From Chloroflexota bacterium (GTDB taxonomy: Bacteria; Chloroflexota; UBA6077; JACCZL01), in assembly GCA_030447245.1 (NCBI GenBank), contig JAUJPG010000020.1, forward strand, positions 1 through 58,506: a stretch of 58,506 nt of DNA, written 5' to 3'. The notes under the pieces were generated by a model. That model saw nothing but the letters and a program-made list of their open reading frames with translations. It did not search any database and was not told the origin of the DNA. Both the position numbers and the translations under genes were made by a program. How positions within the stretch are numbered: the first letter of the stretch is position 1; each line of letters opens with the position of its first letter. Below are positions 44,431 through 52,587 of the stretch, one piece after another.

Positions 44431-44530
44431 GGATCACCACCTCCTATGGGAGCTCGTCACCACCGATGCACGGCGGCTGCACCGGCATGTCAATGCCAAT
44501 TGACACATCGTGCGAAGCAAGAGGGTTCCC

Positions 44531-44932
44531 TTAGCAGCCTCCCCGGACAGTGGGCCCGCATTGCGGGACCCGCTCCCCCAGCCGCTCCGGATCAAGCAGC
44601 ATCCAGATTTCGCGGTGGATGCGCGAGAGTGCGTCCCGATCGACGGAGTAGTACACCCAACGGCGGTCGCTGACGTCGCGGCGAGCCCGGACAAGCCCAG
44701 CCTAGCGTAGCCTGCAGAGGTCGCGGCTCAGCAAGTTGTGCGACAACCCCAGGAGCCCGGCCATCTCGCAGTTACAGGTCTCTCGCTGCATCAGCGCCAG
44801 GAAGATGCGTCGCCTGGTCGGGTCGGCCATCAGGGCAAGGGAGTCAGCCGCGGCCGGCGAAACCCCATGTTCCTGAGCAGCTGGTGTTTCAATCATCTTG
44901 ATATTGTTGGTTGCCCCAAACTGAACCGTCAA
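44531..44932 (-). pseudogene. ArsR/SmtB repressor with an in-frame amber codon
   Basis: The frame encodes ADSLALMADPTRRRIFLALMQRETCNCEMAGLLGLSHNLLSRDLCRLR, the ArsR winged HTH with a CxC (TCNC) metal or arsenic motif at the start of the recognition region. It then meets TAG (44704-44702) in the position where the family has Glu in 'LREAGL', and continues in the same frame AGLVRARRDVSDRRWVYYSVDRDALSRIHREIWMLLDPERL to TAA at 44533-44531. GAG to TAG is a single substitution. Without readthrough the wing is lost and the protein is probably inactive. Confidence 0.75.
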
Positions 44933-44996
44933 GCCGTCCAGCGCTGCCTTGGTTCCTAGAACGGGCCAAGCCGTTGAAAAACGCGAACTTGGGGTT

Positions 44997-45021
44997 AGCT
45001 CCCGGATAGCATCCGGGAGCT
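44997..45021. repeat. Perfect 10-bp stem hairpin near the left IS1182 end
   Basis: AGCTCCCGGA-TAGCA-TCCGGGAGCT forms a 10-bp stem with a five-base loop. On the minus strand it lies 45 bases after the methyltransferase stop and is followed, 15 bases on, by GTTTTT, so it may end that transcript or may be an IS-end structure. Confidence 0.6.
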
Positions 45022-45065
45022 GTCAAAGGCGCTCCTGAGCCTGGGCTGCTTGAGTCCGGATGGCT

Positions 45066-46175
45066 CTAGGGATTCAGCCGATAGAACCGCCAGAAGTCGT
45101 GCTCGATCGGGAGCACCTCAACGCCGCTAAACCCCGCCTCGGCGGCGTAGCGGCGCAGGATCGGCGGGCGCATGACCGTGCCGGTGCCCGCCGAGGGCCG
45201 CTCAGCCAAGCCGACCGGCAAGCAGTGCAGCACGCTGAAGCCGTAGTTGAGTCGCTCGACGTCATCACCAGGGGCACTGAAGGCCTCGCCGACCTTCTCG
45301 TCGGCCACGATCACCGCCCCGCTCTCCTTCACCAGCCCGCGCATCGCGCGCAGCGCCTCGACCGGCTTGGCCATGTCGTGGATGGTCTCGAAGGCCGTCG
45401 CAAGCTCGTAGCCGCCCGCCAAGTCGGGGTCGGCCGCGTCCCGCACGGCGAACGTCACCCGGTCGGTCAATCCCTCGGCCATCGCGTTCCTGCGGGCCAG
45501 GGCGATCGAGGCCTCGTCCAGGTCGAACCCGTGGACCTCCGCCTTCGGATAGGCCCGTGCCATCGCGATGCTGGACCAGCCGGTCCCGCAGCCGACGTCG
45601 GCTACCCGCGCCGGCGGGTCGGCCAGCAGGCGGGCGTGCACGTCCGGGATGGCCGGCAGCCACTCGGTCCCGAGCTGGTTCAGGAACATCGGGCGGTTCA
45701 TCTCGGCGATCCCCTCAAGGGTGTCCACGCCGTAGTCGGGGTAGGGCACGCCCCCGTCGGTCCGGAACGCCTGCAGCAGCGCCGGCAGCGGCTTGGTCAC
45801 GCCTACCGTCAGGCGCAGCAGGGGGGCGAGGCAGTTGAGGCTACTCCGGTCGAGGAAGACCTCGTGGTAGGCCCCCGGCAGTGCGTAGCGCCGTGCGGTC
45901 GCCTCGGCGGCCGTGCCCTCCACCTCGAGGATGCCAGTCGCGACCTGCTGCTCGAGCCACTCGCGCACGTAGCGCTCGTTCGTCCCGGTCCTTTCCGCTA
46001 GCTCGGCCGAGGTGGCCCGGCCGAGGTCCGCCAGCCCAGCATAGAGGCCGAGCCGATCGCCGACGTAGACGCAGAAGACGTCCATCGTGGCGATCGCCGC
46101 CTCGAAGAGCCGCCCGACGAGCGCATCGCGCTGCTCGGGTGCGGCTTCAGTCGGAACCTCCCCCGTCGTGGTCAT
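45066..46175 (-). CDS. SAM-dependent methyltransferase with N-terminal winged-helix domain
   Basis: Residues 15-110 form a winged-helix dimerisation region (LGLYAGLADLGRATSAELAERTGTNERYVREWLEQQVATGIL). The Rossmann methyltransferase core follows: ARVADVGCGTGWSSIAMARAYPKAEVHGFDLDEASIALARRN (SAM site), then LATAFETIHDMAKPVEALRAMRGLVKESGAVIVADEKVG. This arrangement matches the mycobacterial Rv2258c-like group. The substrate is unknown. ATG 46175 is preferred because GGGAGGG lies about four bases upstream. It sits between the IS1182 transposase and the putative left end, facing away. Confidence 0.82.
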   Translation of the reverse strand: MTTTGEVPTEAAPEQRDALVGRLFEAAIATMDVFCVYVGDRLGLYAGLADLGRATSAELAERTGTNERYVREWLEQQVATGILEVEGTAAEATARRYALPGAYHEVFLDRSSLNCLAPLLRLTVGVTKPLPALLQAFRTDGGVPYPDYGVDTLEGIAEMNRPMFLNQLGTEWLPAIPDVHARLLADPPARVADVGCGTGWSSIAMARAYPKAEVHGFDLDEASIALARRNAMAEGLTDRVTFAVRDAADPDLAGGYELATAFETIHDMAKPVEALRAMRGLVKESGAVIVADEKVGEAFSAPGDDVERLNYGFSVLHCLPVGLAERPSAGTGTVMRPPILRRYAAEAGFSGVEVLPIEHDFWRFYRLNP

Positions 46176-46350
46176 CACTCCCTCCCGTGCGACTGCTGCA
46201 CACCTTGACCGGGCGCCACCGGAGTGCCCAGCCGCCGGGCCTCTGCGGCGGCTTACGGGTCCTAACTATGCTTCGGCTGCTGCTGCCCGTCAAGCCCGAC
46301 GACTCGTCAGAATTGGTCCCGAGTGGTCATTCGGGCGGAGGGGCGCCGTG

Positions 46351-47880
46351 ATGGGGACCAAGGCGCGGGCGTTCGCGCCGCTCTGCAATCGATCCGCCGA
46401 GGACTTGGTTCCGGCCGACAATTTCTATCGTCACCTGGAAGCCAGGCTCGACCTCGACTTCGTCCGCGACCTGGTCCGCACCACCCATAAGGAAGGTGGA
46501 CGGCCCTCCGTCGATCCACGGGTCTTCTTCAAGCTCCAGCTCGTGATGTTCTTCGAGGGGCTCCGCTCCGAGCGTGAGTTGGTCCGAGTGGCAGCCGATC
46601 GGCTGAGCGTCCGCTGGTACCTCGGGTACGACCTGGACGAAGAGCTACCCGACCACTTGAGCCTGACCAGGATTCGGCAGCGCTACGGTCTGGCCGTCTT
46701 CCGCCGCTTCTTCGAGGCGATCGTCGAGCAGTGCCGCGAGGCCGGGCTGGTCTGGGGCAAGGAGCTGTACTTCGACGCCACCCAGGTCAAGGCCAATGCC
46801 TCCCTGGATTCGATCGCCCCGCGCTTCGCGGTCCAGGCGCACCTTGGCGAGCTGTTCACCGATGAGGTTGCCGACGAGCCGGGTCCTGCCGAAGCCGACA
46901 GCCAGCCGATCGAGCTGCCGGTCTCTATCACCGACGCTGAGCGCGACCAGCTCGCCCGGGCCAACGAGGCGCGGCACGACTGGCTGGCTCAGGATGGTGC
47001 CCCCGATCGAACCATCGTCCGAGACGGCTACCGGCGCCGCTCCGACTTCGAGGCGAGCACCACCGACCCTGATGCTGCCTTCATGGCGCTCAAGAAAGGC
47101 GGCTTGCACTTCGGCTACCACGATCACTACGCCGTCGATGGCGGCAAGGCCCGCATCATCCTCGAGGTCCTGGCGACGCCGGCCGACGTGATGGAGAACG
47201 TCCCATTCCTAGATATGCTCTGGCGGGTCCGCTTCCGCTGGCGGCTCCGTCCCCGCCAGGCGACCGGCGACACGACCTACGGCACCGTCGAGAACATCGT
47301 GGCCCTCGAGGATCAGGCCATCCGCGCCTACGTCCCCTTGCCGGACTTCGACCAGCGCACGCCGTACTACGGCGCCTCGCGCTTCACCTACGACCCCGAG
47401 CGCGACGAGTACCGCTGCCCCGAAGGCCAGGTGCTCCGGCGACGGAAGGCCAAGTACACCGAAGGGGTCATGGTCTACCGGGCCGAAGCGGCAATCTGCA
47501 ATGCGTGCCCGCTCAAGGCTGCCTGCACCGAAAGCAGCCAGGGGCGCCAGGTCCATCGGTCCTTGTACGCCGAGTACCTCCACCGCGTGCGCGCGTACCA
47601 CCAGACGCCCGCCTACGGGAAGGCGATGGCCAAGCGGAAGGCCTGGGTCGAGCCCCTGTTCAGGGAAGCCAAGGACTGGCACGGGCTGGAGCGGTTCCGA
47701 CTCCGAGGGCTCTGGAAGGTGAGCGCCGAGGCGTTGCTGATCGCAACCGGGCAAAACCTGAAGCGGCTGCAACGGAAGCGGGGCTGGGGACGCCAACCGT
47801 GGCCGAATGGGGCTCCGGAGGCACCTTTGGCGCCCTGGACCTCGTCGAAGTCGCGCCCATTGCGCCCAGTATTCACCTGA
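46351..47880 (+). CDS. IS1182-family transposase, apparently intact
   Basis: The 509-residue protein starts GTKARAFAPLCNRSAEDLVPADNFYRHLEARLDLDFVRDLV and has all IS1182 blocks. The first catalytic Asp is in YFDATQVKANAS, the second in ATGDTTYGTVENI, and Glu in KRKAWVEPLFREAKDWHGLERFRLRG. A zinc-like patch CPEGQVLRRRK...CNACPLKAAC lies before the Glu. ATG 46351 has GGAGGGG about six bases upstream. No frame disruption is seen, so it may be mobile. Confidence 0.92.
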   Translation: MGTKARAFAPLCNRSAEDLVPADNFYRHLEARLDLDFVRDLVRTTHKEGGRPSVDPRVFFKLQLVMFFEGLRSERELVRVAADRLSVRWYLGYDLDEELPDHLSLTRIRQRYGLAVFRRFFEAIVEQCREAGLVWGKELYFDATQVKANASLDSIAPRFAVQAHLGELFTDEVADEPGPAEADSQPIELPVSITDAERDQLARANEARHDWLAQDGAPDRTIVRDGYRRRSDFEASTTDPDAAFMALKKGGLHFGYHDHYAVDGGKARIILEVLATPADVMENVPFLDMLWRVRFRWRLRPRQATGDTTYGTVENIVALEDQAIRAYVPLPDFDQRTPYYGASRFTYDPERDEYRCPEGQVLRRRKAKYTEGVMVYRAEAAICNACPLKAACTESSQGRQVHRSLYAEYLHRVRAYHQTPAYGKAMAKRKAWVEPLFREAKDWHGLERFRLRGLWKVSAEALLIATGQNLKRLQRKRGWGRQPWPNGAPEAPLAPWTSSKSRPLRPVFT

Positions 47881-48000
47881 TGGTCGCGATGAAGCGACTT
47901 CATCTCAGGCCACTGCCTGGCCGAACCAACTCCTCAGGAGGGGTTTTTCAACATCCTCGGGCCTTCTCGGACCAAGGCGCTCTTCAGCGCGTCTGGGTTA

Positions 48001-48476
48001 TCAGGAACTAATCTCTACACCTAGGCGGTGCCGTTGCTCGAAGGACTTCACCGCCGCAGCTTGCGCAGCGGTTTCGACGGAGCCATGGCGCACAGCCCGC
48101 ACTCGGGCGATCGCGTCCTTGGCGCTCAGCCCACCGTGGACGAGGTAGCACGCCAGGAGCGTCCCCGTCCGACCAAGGCCACCGCCGCAATGCACAGTCA
48201 CCTTCTTCCCTGCCGTGATTGCTTGGTCGATCGCCCTCACGCCCTGCTCGAGCTGCTCGGGGGACGGAGCCGTGAAGTCGGGTGACGGGGAGATGCACCT
48301 CCGTCAGGCCATGCGGTCCCAGGCGAGACGGGTCGTGGGCCCGTTCGTGGAGGTTGATCAGGACGGATACGCCCTGCTGAGCGAGGGCAGCGAGCGCTGC
48401 CTCGCGATGGGGGTAGGCGCAGGCCAGCAGGCGGTCCGGATCGAAGCCAGCACCCGCGATCGACCATCAGGCCGAT
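48001..48476 (-). pseudogene. Dual-specificity/tyrosine phosphatase, frameshifted and truncated
   Basis: The 5' part reads AGAGFDPDRLLACAYPHREAALAALAQQGVSVLINLHERAHDPSRLGPHGLTEVHLPV. After a frame change near 48285 it continues DFTAPSPEQLEQGVRAIDQAITAGKKVTVHCGGGLGRTGTLLACYLV. The phosphatase signature HCxxGxxRTG, with its nucleophile Cys and phosphate-binding Arg, is present and the general acid Asp lies in the preceding 'PDF' loop. No start codon occurs in frame before AGAGF; the usual N-terminus (SWVIPGRLAG-like) is missing. It begins 48 bases outside the right end of the IS1182 element. Confidence 0.65.
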
Positions 48477-48756
48477 CCCCGGAGGATTCCCCTAACGTGA
48501 TCGAGGCGGCGAACTCTCAACATTCCAAGCACCCCGCCACGGCCTACTTTGAGGCCCTCCTTACGCCAGCTTACTGGATCTGCTCACGCGGCGCAGGCCA
48601 CTTCTTGGTTCCGATAACCGCTCCCCACTTCGCATCCATGGTAGCTGTGTGACCCGGAGGCCTAGCCGATACCCAGGAAGCGCCCTCAGCGCCACGAGAG
48701 CGGGCGCTCCAGCTCACCCCTATCCTCGGGGCCAAGCTGGCCGGCAGGCGGAAGAG

Positions 48757-48778
48757 ATTTTCCCGTGCACGGGAAAAT
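48757..48778. repeat. Perfect 22-bp palindrome
   Basis: The half-site ATTTTCCCGTG is followed immediately by its reverse complement CACGGGAAAAT, with no spacer. It is AT-flanked in a GC-rich background and lies between a phosphatase remnant and an IS701 remnant. It could be a binding site for a dimeric protein or a dispersed palindromic repeat. Confidence 0.6.
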
Positions 48779-48842
48779 TGGTCCCCGCGCCGTCTCTGCA
48801 CCGGTCTGCTGAGCCGGCCCCCCCGGTCGACGTGTGCGTTGA

Positions 48843-49351
48843 TGCCTGTATGCAGGGCTGGCCGGCCCACCGCTGGCAGAACGGCGTGCCCGCGGACGCG
48901 ATCCTCGACCCTGCGGAGACGGCGCGCTGGCTGCTGGTCGAGTGGCGGCGGGACGGGACGATCAAGTACGCGCTGTCGAACCTGCCGCCCGAGATCACCT
49001 TAGGGCAGGCCGTGCGCTGGTGGAAGGAGCTCTGGTGGAAGGAGCGCTGGCAGGTCGAGCACGACTACGAGCAGCTCAAGGGCGAGCTGGGCCTGGACCA
49101 CTTCGAGGGCCGGACTTGGACCGGCTTCCACCACCACGCGACTATGACCTTCCTCGCCTATGGCTTCCTGGCCCTCGAACGCCAGCGGGTCCGCGATGCC
49201 GTGGCCGCCGATGGAGCGGAGCTCCCGCCGGGGGAGCTGCACGCGGCGCGCGACCCTGCCGGGCGTGCGCCGCGCCCTCCAGCGGTTCCTCGCCCCACCT
49301 TGTCGCCTCTCCTGCCCCGCCTGCCGCCGCTATCTCAGCGGCTACACCTGA
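48843..49351 (+). pseudogene. IS701-family transposase, C-terminal remnant
   Basis: The sequence reads ARWLLVEWRRDGTIKYALSNLPPEITLGQAVRWWKELWWKERWQVEHDYEQLKGELGLDHFEGRTWTGFHHHATMTFLAYGFLALERQR. This is the C-terminal DDE_5/IS701 region, including the Glu-containing 'DYEQLKGELGLDHFEGR' stretch. A frame change near 49250 then gives the normal ending TLPGVRRALQRFLAPPCRLSCPACRR. The N-terminal two thirds are missing. Confidence 0.75.
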
Positions 49352-49361
49352 CGGAGCAGAC

Positions 49362-50024
49362 CTATGATGCTCCCGGTGCCAATTCGGAGCGGCGCAGCGA
49401 GGCGTCGGCGCGGGGGCGCGCGATGCTCATGTCCCTGAACAGGGCATAGCCCAACCACGCCAAAGCCAGGGATGCGAGCCCGAAGCCGAGGGCGGCCAGG
49501 ACCAACACGACCGGCCCGCCGAAGAGCGGCACGCTCGCCACCACGAGGAGGAGCCCGCCCCGGCGCGGCAGGAGCGCCGCCCGCATCGTCGCCAGGCCGA
49601 GCAGGATGTAGCTCGCGCCGGACCCGAACATCAACATCGGCAGGAGCAGCCCCATCGGGCCGCGCTCCAGCGCCCCCTGCGAGCCGGTCAGTGCCTGGAG
49701 CGACGGATCGGCGGCGAGGATCGCGACCACGAAGAGCTCGTAGACCTGGACGGCGACGCGGAGCGCGGCCGCCGGCAGCGCCACGATGATGGCGACGAGC
49801 CCAAGGGGGCCGGCGTGGGCCGCTTGCCGCGCGTACAAGCCCGGGAGTCCGAGGATCACGAGTAACCACCCGAGGAGTACGAGCGCGTGCGCCGGCACCC
49901 ATGTTGGGCTGAGCTGCTGGGCGAGCTCGTGGCCGGGCGGGTGGATGAGCAGGCCGACAGCGCCGAGCGTGCCGCCCAGTAGCAGGGCCAGGCCGCTCAA
50001 CCTGAGCAGGGTCACAGCGCACAT
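49362..50024 (-). CDS. Six-helix membrane protein of unknown function
   Basis: The 220-residue product has about six hydrophobic spans: LLRLSGLALLLGGTLGAVGLLI, VPAHALVLLGWLLVILGLPGLY, LGLVAIIVALPAAALRVAVQVYELF, GLLLPMLMFGSGASYILLGLA, GLLLVVASVPLFGG and LVLAALGFGLASLALAWLGYALF. The general look is of DUF4386-like proteins, but I cannot assign it firmly. ATG 50024 has GGAGGAG five bases upstream. It is 25 bases after the monooxygenase-like gene in the same direction and may form an operon under the TetR operator. Confidence 0.7.
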   Translation of the reverse strand: MCAVTLLRLSGLALLLGGTLGAVGLLIHPPGHELAQQLSPTWVPAHALVLLGWLLVILGLPGLYARQAAHAGPLGLVAIIVALPAAALRVAVQVYELFVVAILAADPSLQALTGSQGALERGPMGLLLPMLMFGSGASYILLGLATMRAALLPRRGGLLLVVASVPLFGGPVVLVLAALGFGLASLALAWLGYALFRDMSIARPRADASLRRSELAPGAS

Positions 50025-50048
50025 GGAACTCCTCCCGCACTCTCCCGA

Positions 50049-50339
50049 TCAGGGCTTCCAGACTTCACGGACCTCGAGCTCCTGCATCGGCGGCTCGCCC
50101 GCCGGGCGCTGGAATCCGATCCTGGCAAAGACCTGCTCGAGCGTCGGGTGGACTCGCTCGTCGCGGAACCGCTCCCAGTCCTCCTTGGACTCCCAGACAT
50201 CGACGTACCGGAGCCCCCGCTCAGTTTGAGCCACGACGTGGACGATCAGCCCTCTGGGGACCTCAGCGCCGATCTCGGCCTTGATCTGCTCGTAGATCTC
50301 CATGGTGATTGGGACGTCCTGGACGAAGGCATACGCCAT
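50049..50339 (-). CDS. Dimeric alpha/beta-barrel protein, antibiotic-biosynthesis-monooxygenase-like
   Basis: The 96-residue protein AYAFVQDVPITMEIYEQIKAEIG ... GLIVHVVAQTERGLRYVDVWESKEDWERFRDERVHPTLEQVF has the ABM/ferredoxin-like pattern, in particular 'VWESKEDWERFRDERVHP'. Members are heme- or cofactor-free monooxygenases or binding proteins. ATG 50339 has AGGAGGG upstream. It is divergent from the TetR gene, which probably represses it. Confidence 0.78.
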   Translation of the reverse strand: MAYAFVQDVPITMEIYEQIKAEIGAEVPRGLIVHVVAQTERGLRYVDVWESKEDWERFRDERVHPTLEQVFARIGFQRPAGEPPMQELEVREVWKP

Positions 50340-50354
50340 GGCCACCCTCCTAGG

Positions 50355-50385
50355 TTGATCCGAAGGTACGTCGGATGAATATACT
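50355..50385 (+). promoter_or_regulatory. TetR operator within a promoter
   Basis: ATCCGA-N7-TCGGAT (50358-50376) is a perfect inverted repeat between TTGATC (50355-50360) and TATACT (50380-50385), 19 bases apart, reading toward the TetR gene. The 61-base divergent spacer leaves room for one operator to control both genes, the classical autoregulated TetR design. Confidence 0.5.
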
Positions 50386-50400
50386 CGTAGGATAGGAGCT

Positions 50401-51051
50401 ATGGTGCAGCCTGTCAAGACGCGTCGGTACCATTCGCCCCGCCGCCGCGCGGCCGCGCAGCGGACCCGCCGGGCCATCCTCGACGCGGCGGCCCGGCTGT
50501 TCGTGGAGCGCGGGTATCCCGCCACGACCATGGCGGCGATTGCCGAGGCGGCGGGCGTGGCGCTCGACACCGTCTACGCCGCGGTCGGCCCCAAGCCGGT
50601 CCTCTTCCGCCTCCTCGTCGAGACCGCCATCTCCGGGGCCGACGAGCCGGTACCCGCGTTGGAGCGGGACTACGTCCGCGAGATCCGGGCCGAGGCTCAT
50701 CCCGGCCGCAAGCTGGAGTTGTATGCACGGGCGGTCCGCCGAATCCAGGGGCGGCTGGCGCCGCTCTTCCGTGTGCTGCAGTCGGCCGCCCCGGCGCATC
50801 CCGAACTCGCGGCGCTCTGGGCGGAGATCGGCGAGCGCCGCGCTCGCAACATGCGGCTACTTGCGGAGGAACTGGCCCAGGCGGGCGCGTTGCGGGAGGG
50901 GATCTCGATTGACGAGGCTGCCGACGTGATCTGGGCGACGAACTCGTCCGAGTTCTACACGCTGCTCGTCCACCAGCGGGACTGGGACGCCGATCGCTTC
51001 GAGCATTGGCTCGCCACTACCTGGACGCGGCTGCTCCTGCGCCATGCCTGA
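50401..51051 (+). CDS. TetR-family transcriptional repressor
   Basis: The 216-residue protein has the N-terminal TetR HTH (RRAILDAAARLFVERGYPATTMAAIAEAAGVALDTVYAAVGPKPVLFRLLVE) and a ligand-binding helical C-domain ending HWLATTWTRLLLRH. 'ALDTVYAAVGPKPVLF' is typical of the group that controls neighbouring oxidoreductases. ATG 50401 has AGGAG two bases upstream, a rather short spacing. It is divergent from the monooxygenase-like gene. Confidence 0.88.
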   Translation: MVQPVKTRRYHSPRRRAAAQRTRRAILDAAARLFVERGYPATTMAAIAEAAGVALDTVYAAVGPKPVLFRLLVETAISGADEPVPALERDYVREIRAEAHPGRKLELYARAVRRIQGRLAPLFRVLQSAAPAHPELAALWAEIGERRARNMRLLAEELAQAGALREGISIDEAADVIWATNSSEFYTLLVHQRDWDADRFEHWLATTWTRLLLRHA

Positions 51052-51123
51052 GTTGACCTGCGAAGGGTGCTCGCTGACCGCCTCACCCGGCGACGTAACG
51101 GAGTAGTGTTAGAAGAGCGGCTC

Positions 51124-51234
51124 ATGATCAAGTGCCGGGATCTCGAACGCCAGCTGCGTGCCCACGGCTACATCCAGATCCGAGAAGGTGTCAGGCACTC
51201 GGACTGGGAGAACCCGATCAGCTGCGCGCTCTGA
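51124..51234 (+). pseudogene. hicA: HicA toxin, truncated remnant
   Basis: The 36 codons MIKCRDLERQLRAHGYIQIREG, then VRHSDWENPISCAL, match the HicA mRNA-interferase start: 'RDLERxLRAHG...REGxxHxxWENP', with the catalytic His in VRHS (family GGxH). The normal ending 'xxxxSVPRHxE(I/L)' is missing and a stop intervenes. No hicB antitoxin gene is adjacent. Confidence 0.55.
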
Positions 51235-51453
51235 GGTCGCGGACGCGGGCACTGAAGCGGCGTGACGGCCAGCCCCGCGCGTTGGGCCAGCCGCACGATC
51301 CGGACGACCTGCTAGGCGTCCCTCGGCTGGATGACGACCAAGGTACGCGTCGTGCTCGTAGACGATCAGGTCCTCGGGCGCATCCAGCACGCCGGCCGAC
51401 CCGACGATCGCACGGGGCTCGCCAATCAGGCCGGGAGCGAGGGCTGTGGTCAC
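51230..51453 (-). pseudogene. GlcD-type FAD oxidase, N-terminal remnant
   Basis: Reading from GTG 51453 the sequence PRAIVGSAGVLDAPEDLIVYEHDAY is the start of glycolate/lactate oxidase GlcD proteins ('VGxxGVLxxPEDLxxYExDAY'). In the next frame it continues LVVIQPRDA, a stop, then QVVRIVRLAQRAGLAVTP, matching 'PxSxEEVxAVVRLAxRxGLPVVP'. Everything after is missing. It runs tail to tail with the HicA remnant. Confidence 0.5.
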
Positions 51454-51516
51454 GTTGCTGCCCGATACATGCGAGCCTGGCCGCCAGTTACGGCCATGTA
51501 CGAGGAGAGGCCGCGA

Positions 51517-52398
51517 TTATAGGTGGCCTTCCAGGGCTCGGGCGAACAGCGCGCGAAAGTCGATGGCTTCGGGCGCTGCGCTGTGGGTCAGCTGGAGCGC
51601 GTCTATGAGGGCCAGGCGCAGGCGGTATCGATCCAGGCCTGGCTCGTCGGGTCGTCGACGGTCGTAGGCGCCGGTCTCCTCGACGAAGGCCCGCGCGGCC
51701 GGCGGGAGCTGATCGGCTGACATGGCGCCGGCGCGGGCGCGCCTGGAGGCGACCTCGCGCAGCGACAGTGGCAGCTCGAGCGGACGGACCGCGCCGGCAA
51801 AGCGTCGATGTTCGGGGCGGTCGAGCAGCTCCGTGAGGCCGGCGGCCCCGACGTCGCCGCGTGGGGCGACGAGGAAGCCGGCCAACCCGAACAGCCGCTC
51901 CAGCGCCGCGTCACGGTCGTCGTAGTAGCGAGGGTCCAGGATTTGCACGATCTTGTCCCAACCGACCAGAAACACGATCTCAGTCGCCGAGGGGAACGCC
52001 GCCCGCGCCAGCTCAGCCTGGTCGACGTACAGCCCGCGGTTGGTGACCAACACGCCCAGCCGGCCGTCCTCTTCGGCGGCAAGCTCCAGGACCAGCAGGC
52101 GGTCTTCGAGCGCCGCGCCGGCCACCACCTCCTTGTCGACAGTCCGCGTGCTGAGCGTGAAGAGGACGCGGTCCGCGGCCCCGCTGTCCAGGGCGGCCGC
52201 GGCCAGCGCGGTGTGGGCGACCGTCAGCGGGTTGAAGGAGCCAGGCAGCAGGCCGAGCTTCCCTTCGATGCCGCCGGCTGGGACATGGACCAGCTCGCCG
52301 CGCGGCTCGTCCGCCGTCCCCACGAGCTCGAGCGCGCGTCGGTGGGCCAGCAGCCGCTCCAGGTCGTACAGCCGCTCTCGGATGCGTCGTTGGTCCAT
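51517..52398 (-). CDS. Nicotinamide/nicotinate-nucleotide adenylyltransferase-like protein
   Basis: The 293-residue protein has the nucleotidyltransferase signature GSFNPLTVAHTALAAAAL (GSFNPxTxxH) near residue 54, LLVLELAAEEDGRLGVLVTNRGLYVDQAELARAAFP, and FLVGWDKIVQILDPRYYDDRDAALERLFGLAGFLV. This pattern matches NMNAT/NadD folds that join a nucleotide to ATP. An extra 45-residue N-terminal helical region (DQRRIRERLYDLERLLAHRRAL) is not in NadD, so its substrate may differ. ATG 52398 lacks a strong ribosome site. The gene is divergent from the PAC2 gene. Confidence 0.75.
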   Translation of the reverse strand: MDQRRIRERLYDLERLLAHRRALELVGTADEPRGELVHVPAGGIEGKLGLLPGSFNPLTVAHTALAAAALDSGAADRVLFTLSTRTVDKEVVAGAALEDRLLVLELAAEEDGRLGVLVTNRGLYVDQAELARAAFPSATEIVFLVGWDKIVQILDPRYYDDRDAALERLFGLAGFLVAPRGDVGAAGLTELLDRPEHRRFAGAVRPLELPLSLREVASRRARAGAMSADQLPPAARAFVEETGAYDRRRPDEPGLDRYRLRLALIDALQLTHSAAPEAIDFRALFARALEGHL

Positions 52399-52587
52399 CG
52401 TGGCTCGTTCCCATACCCATGTCGATCGGGCGCCGGGCGATTGATCGGACTGTAACGCCGACGACCGGGTGGCGCCACCTACGGGGCTGCCCCACGAGCG
52501 CCGAGGCCGGATGGCCGACCTGCCCCAACTGACTGTTACACTGTGCGGGCACATGGCCAGCGGCGCAAGAGGTGATGAGCTGCCGAC

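Larger units (their letters stand above)
44973..47952. mobile_element. IS1182-family element, possibly carrying a methyltransferase passenger
   Basis: The transposase at 46351-47880 is an intact IS1182 enzyme. A GTTGAAAAAC / GTTTTTCAAC inverted repeat (44973-44982 and 47943-47952) brackets a 2.98 kb segment; IS1182 ends often contain GTTGAAAAA. If these are the true ends, the methyltransferase gene (45066-46175) is inside. Right of the transposase the end lies 63 bases after the stop, as expected. The left end is 1.4 kb before the transposase, which is unusual. No clear target duplication is visible. Confidence 0.5.
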
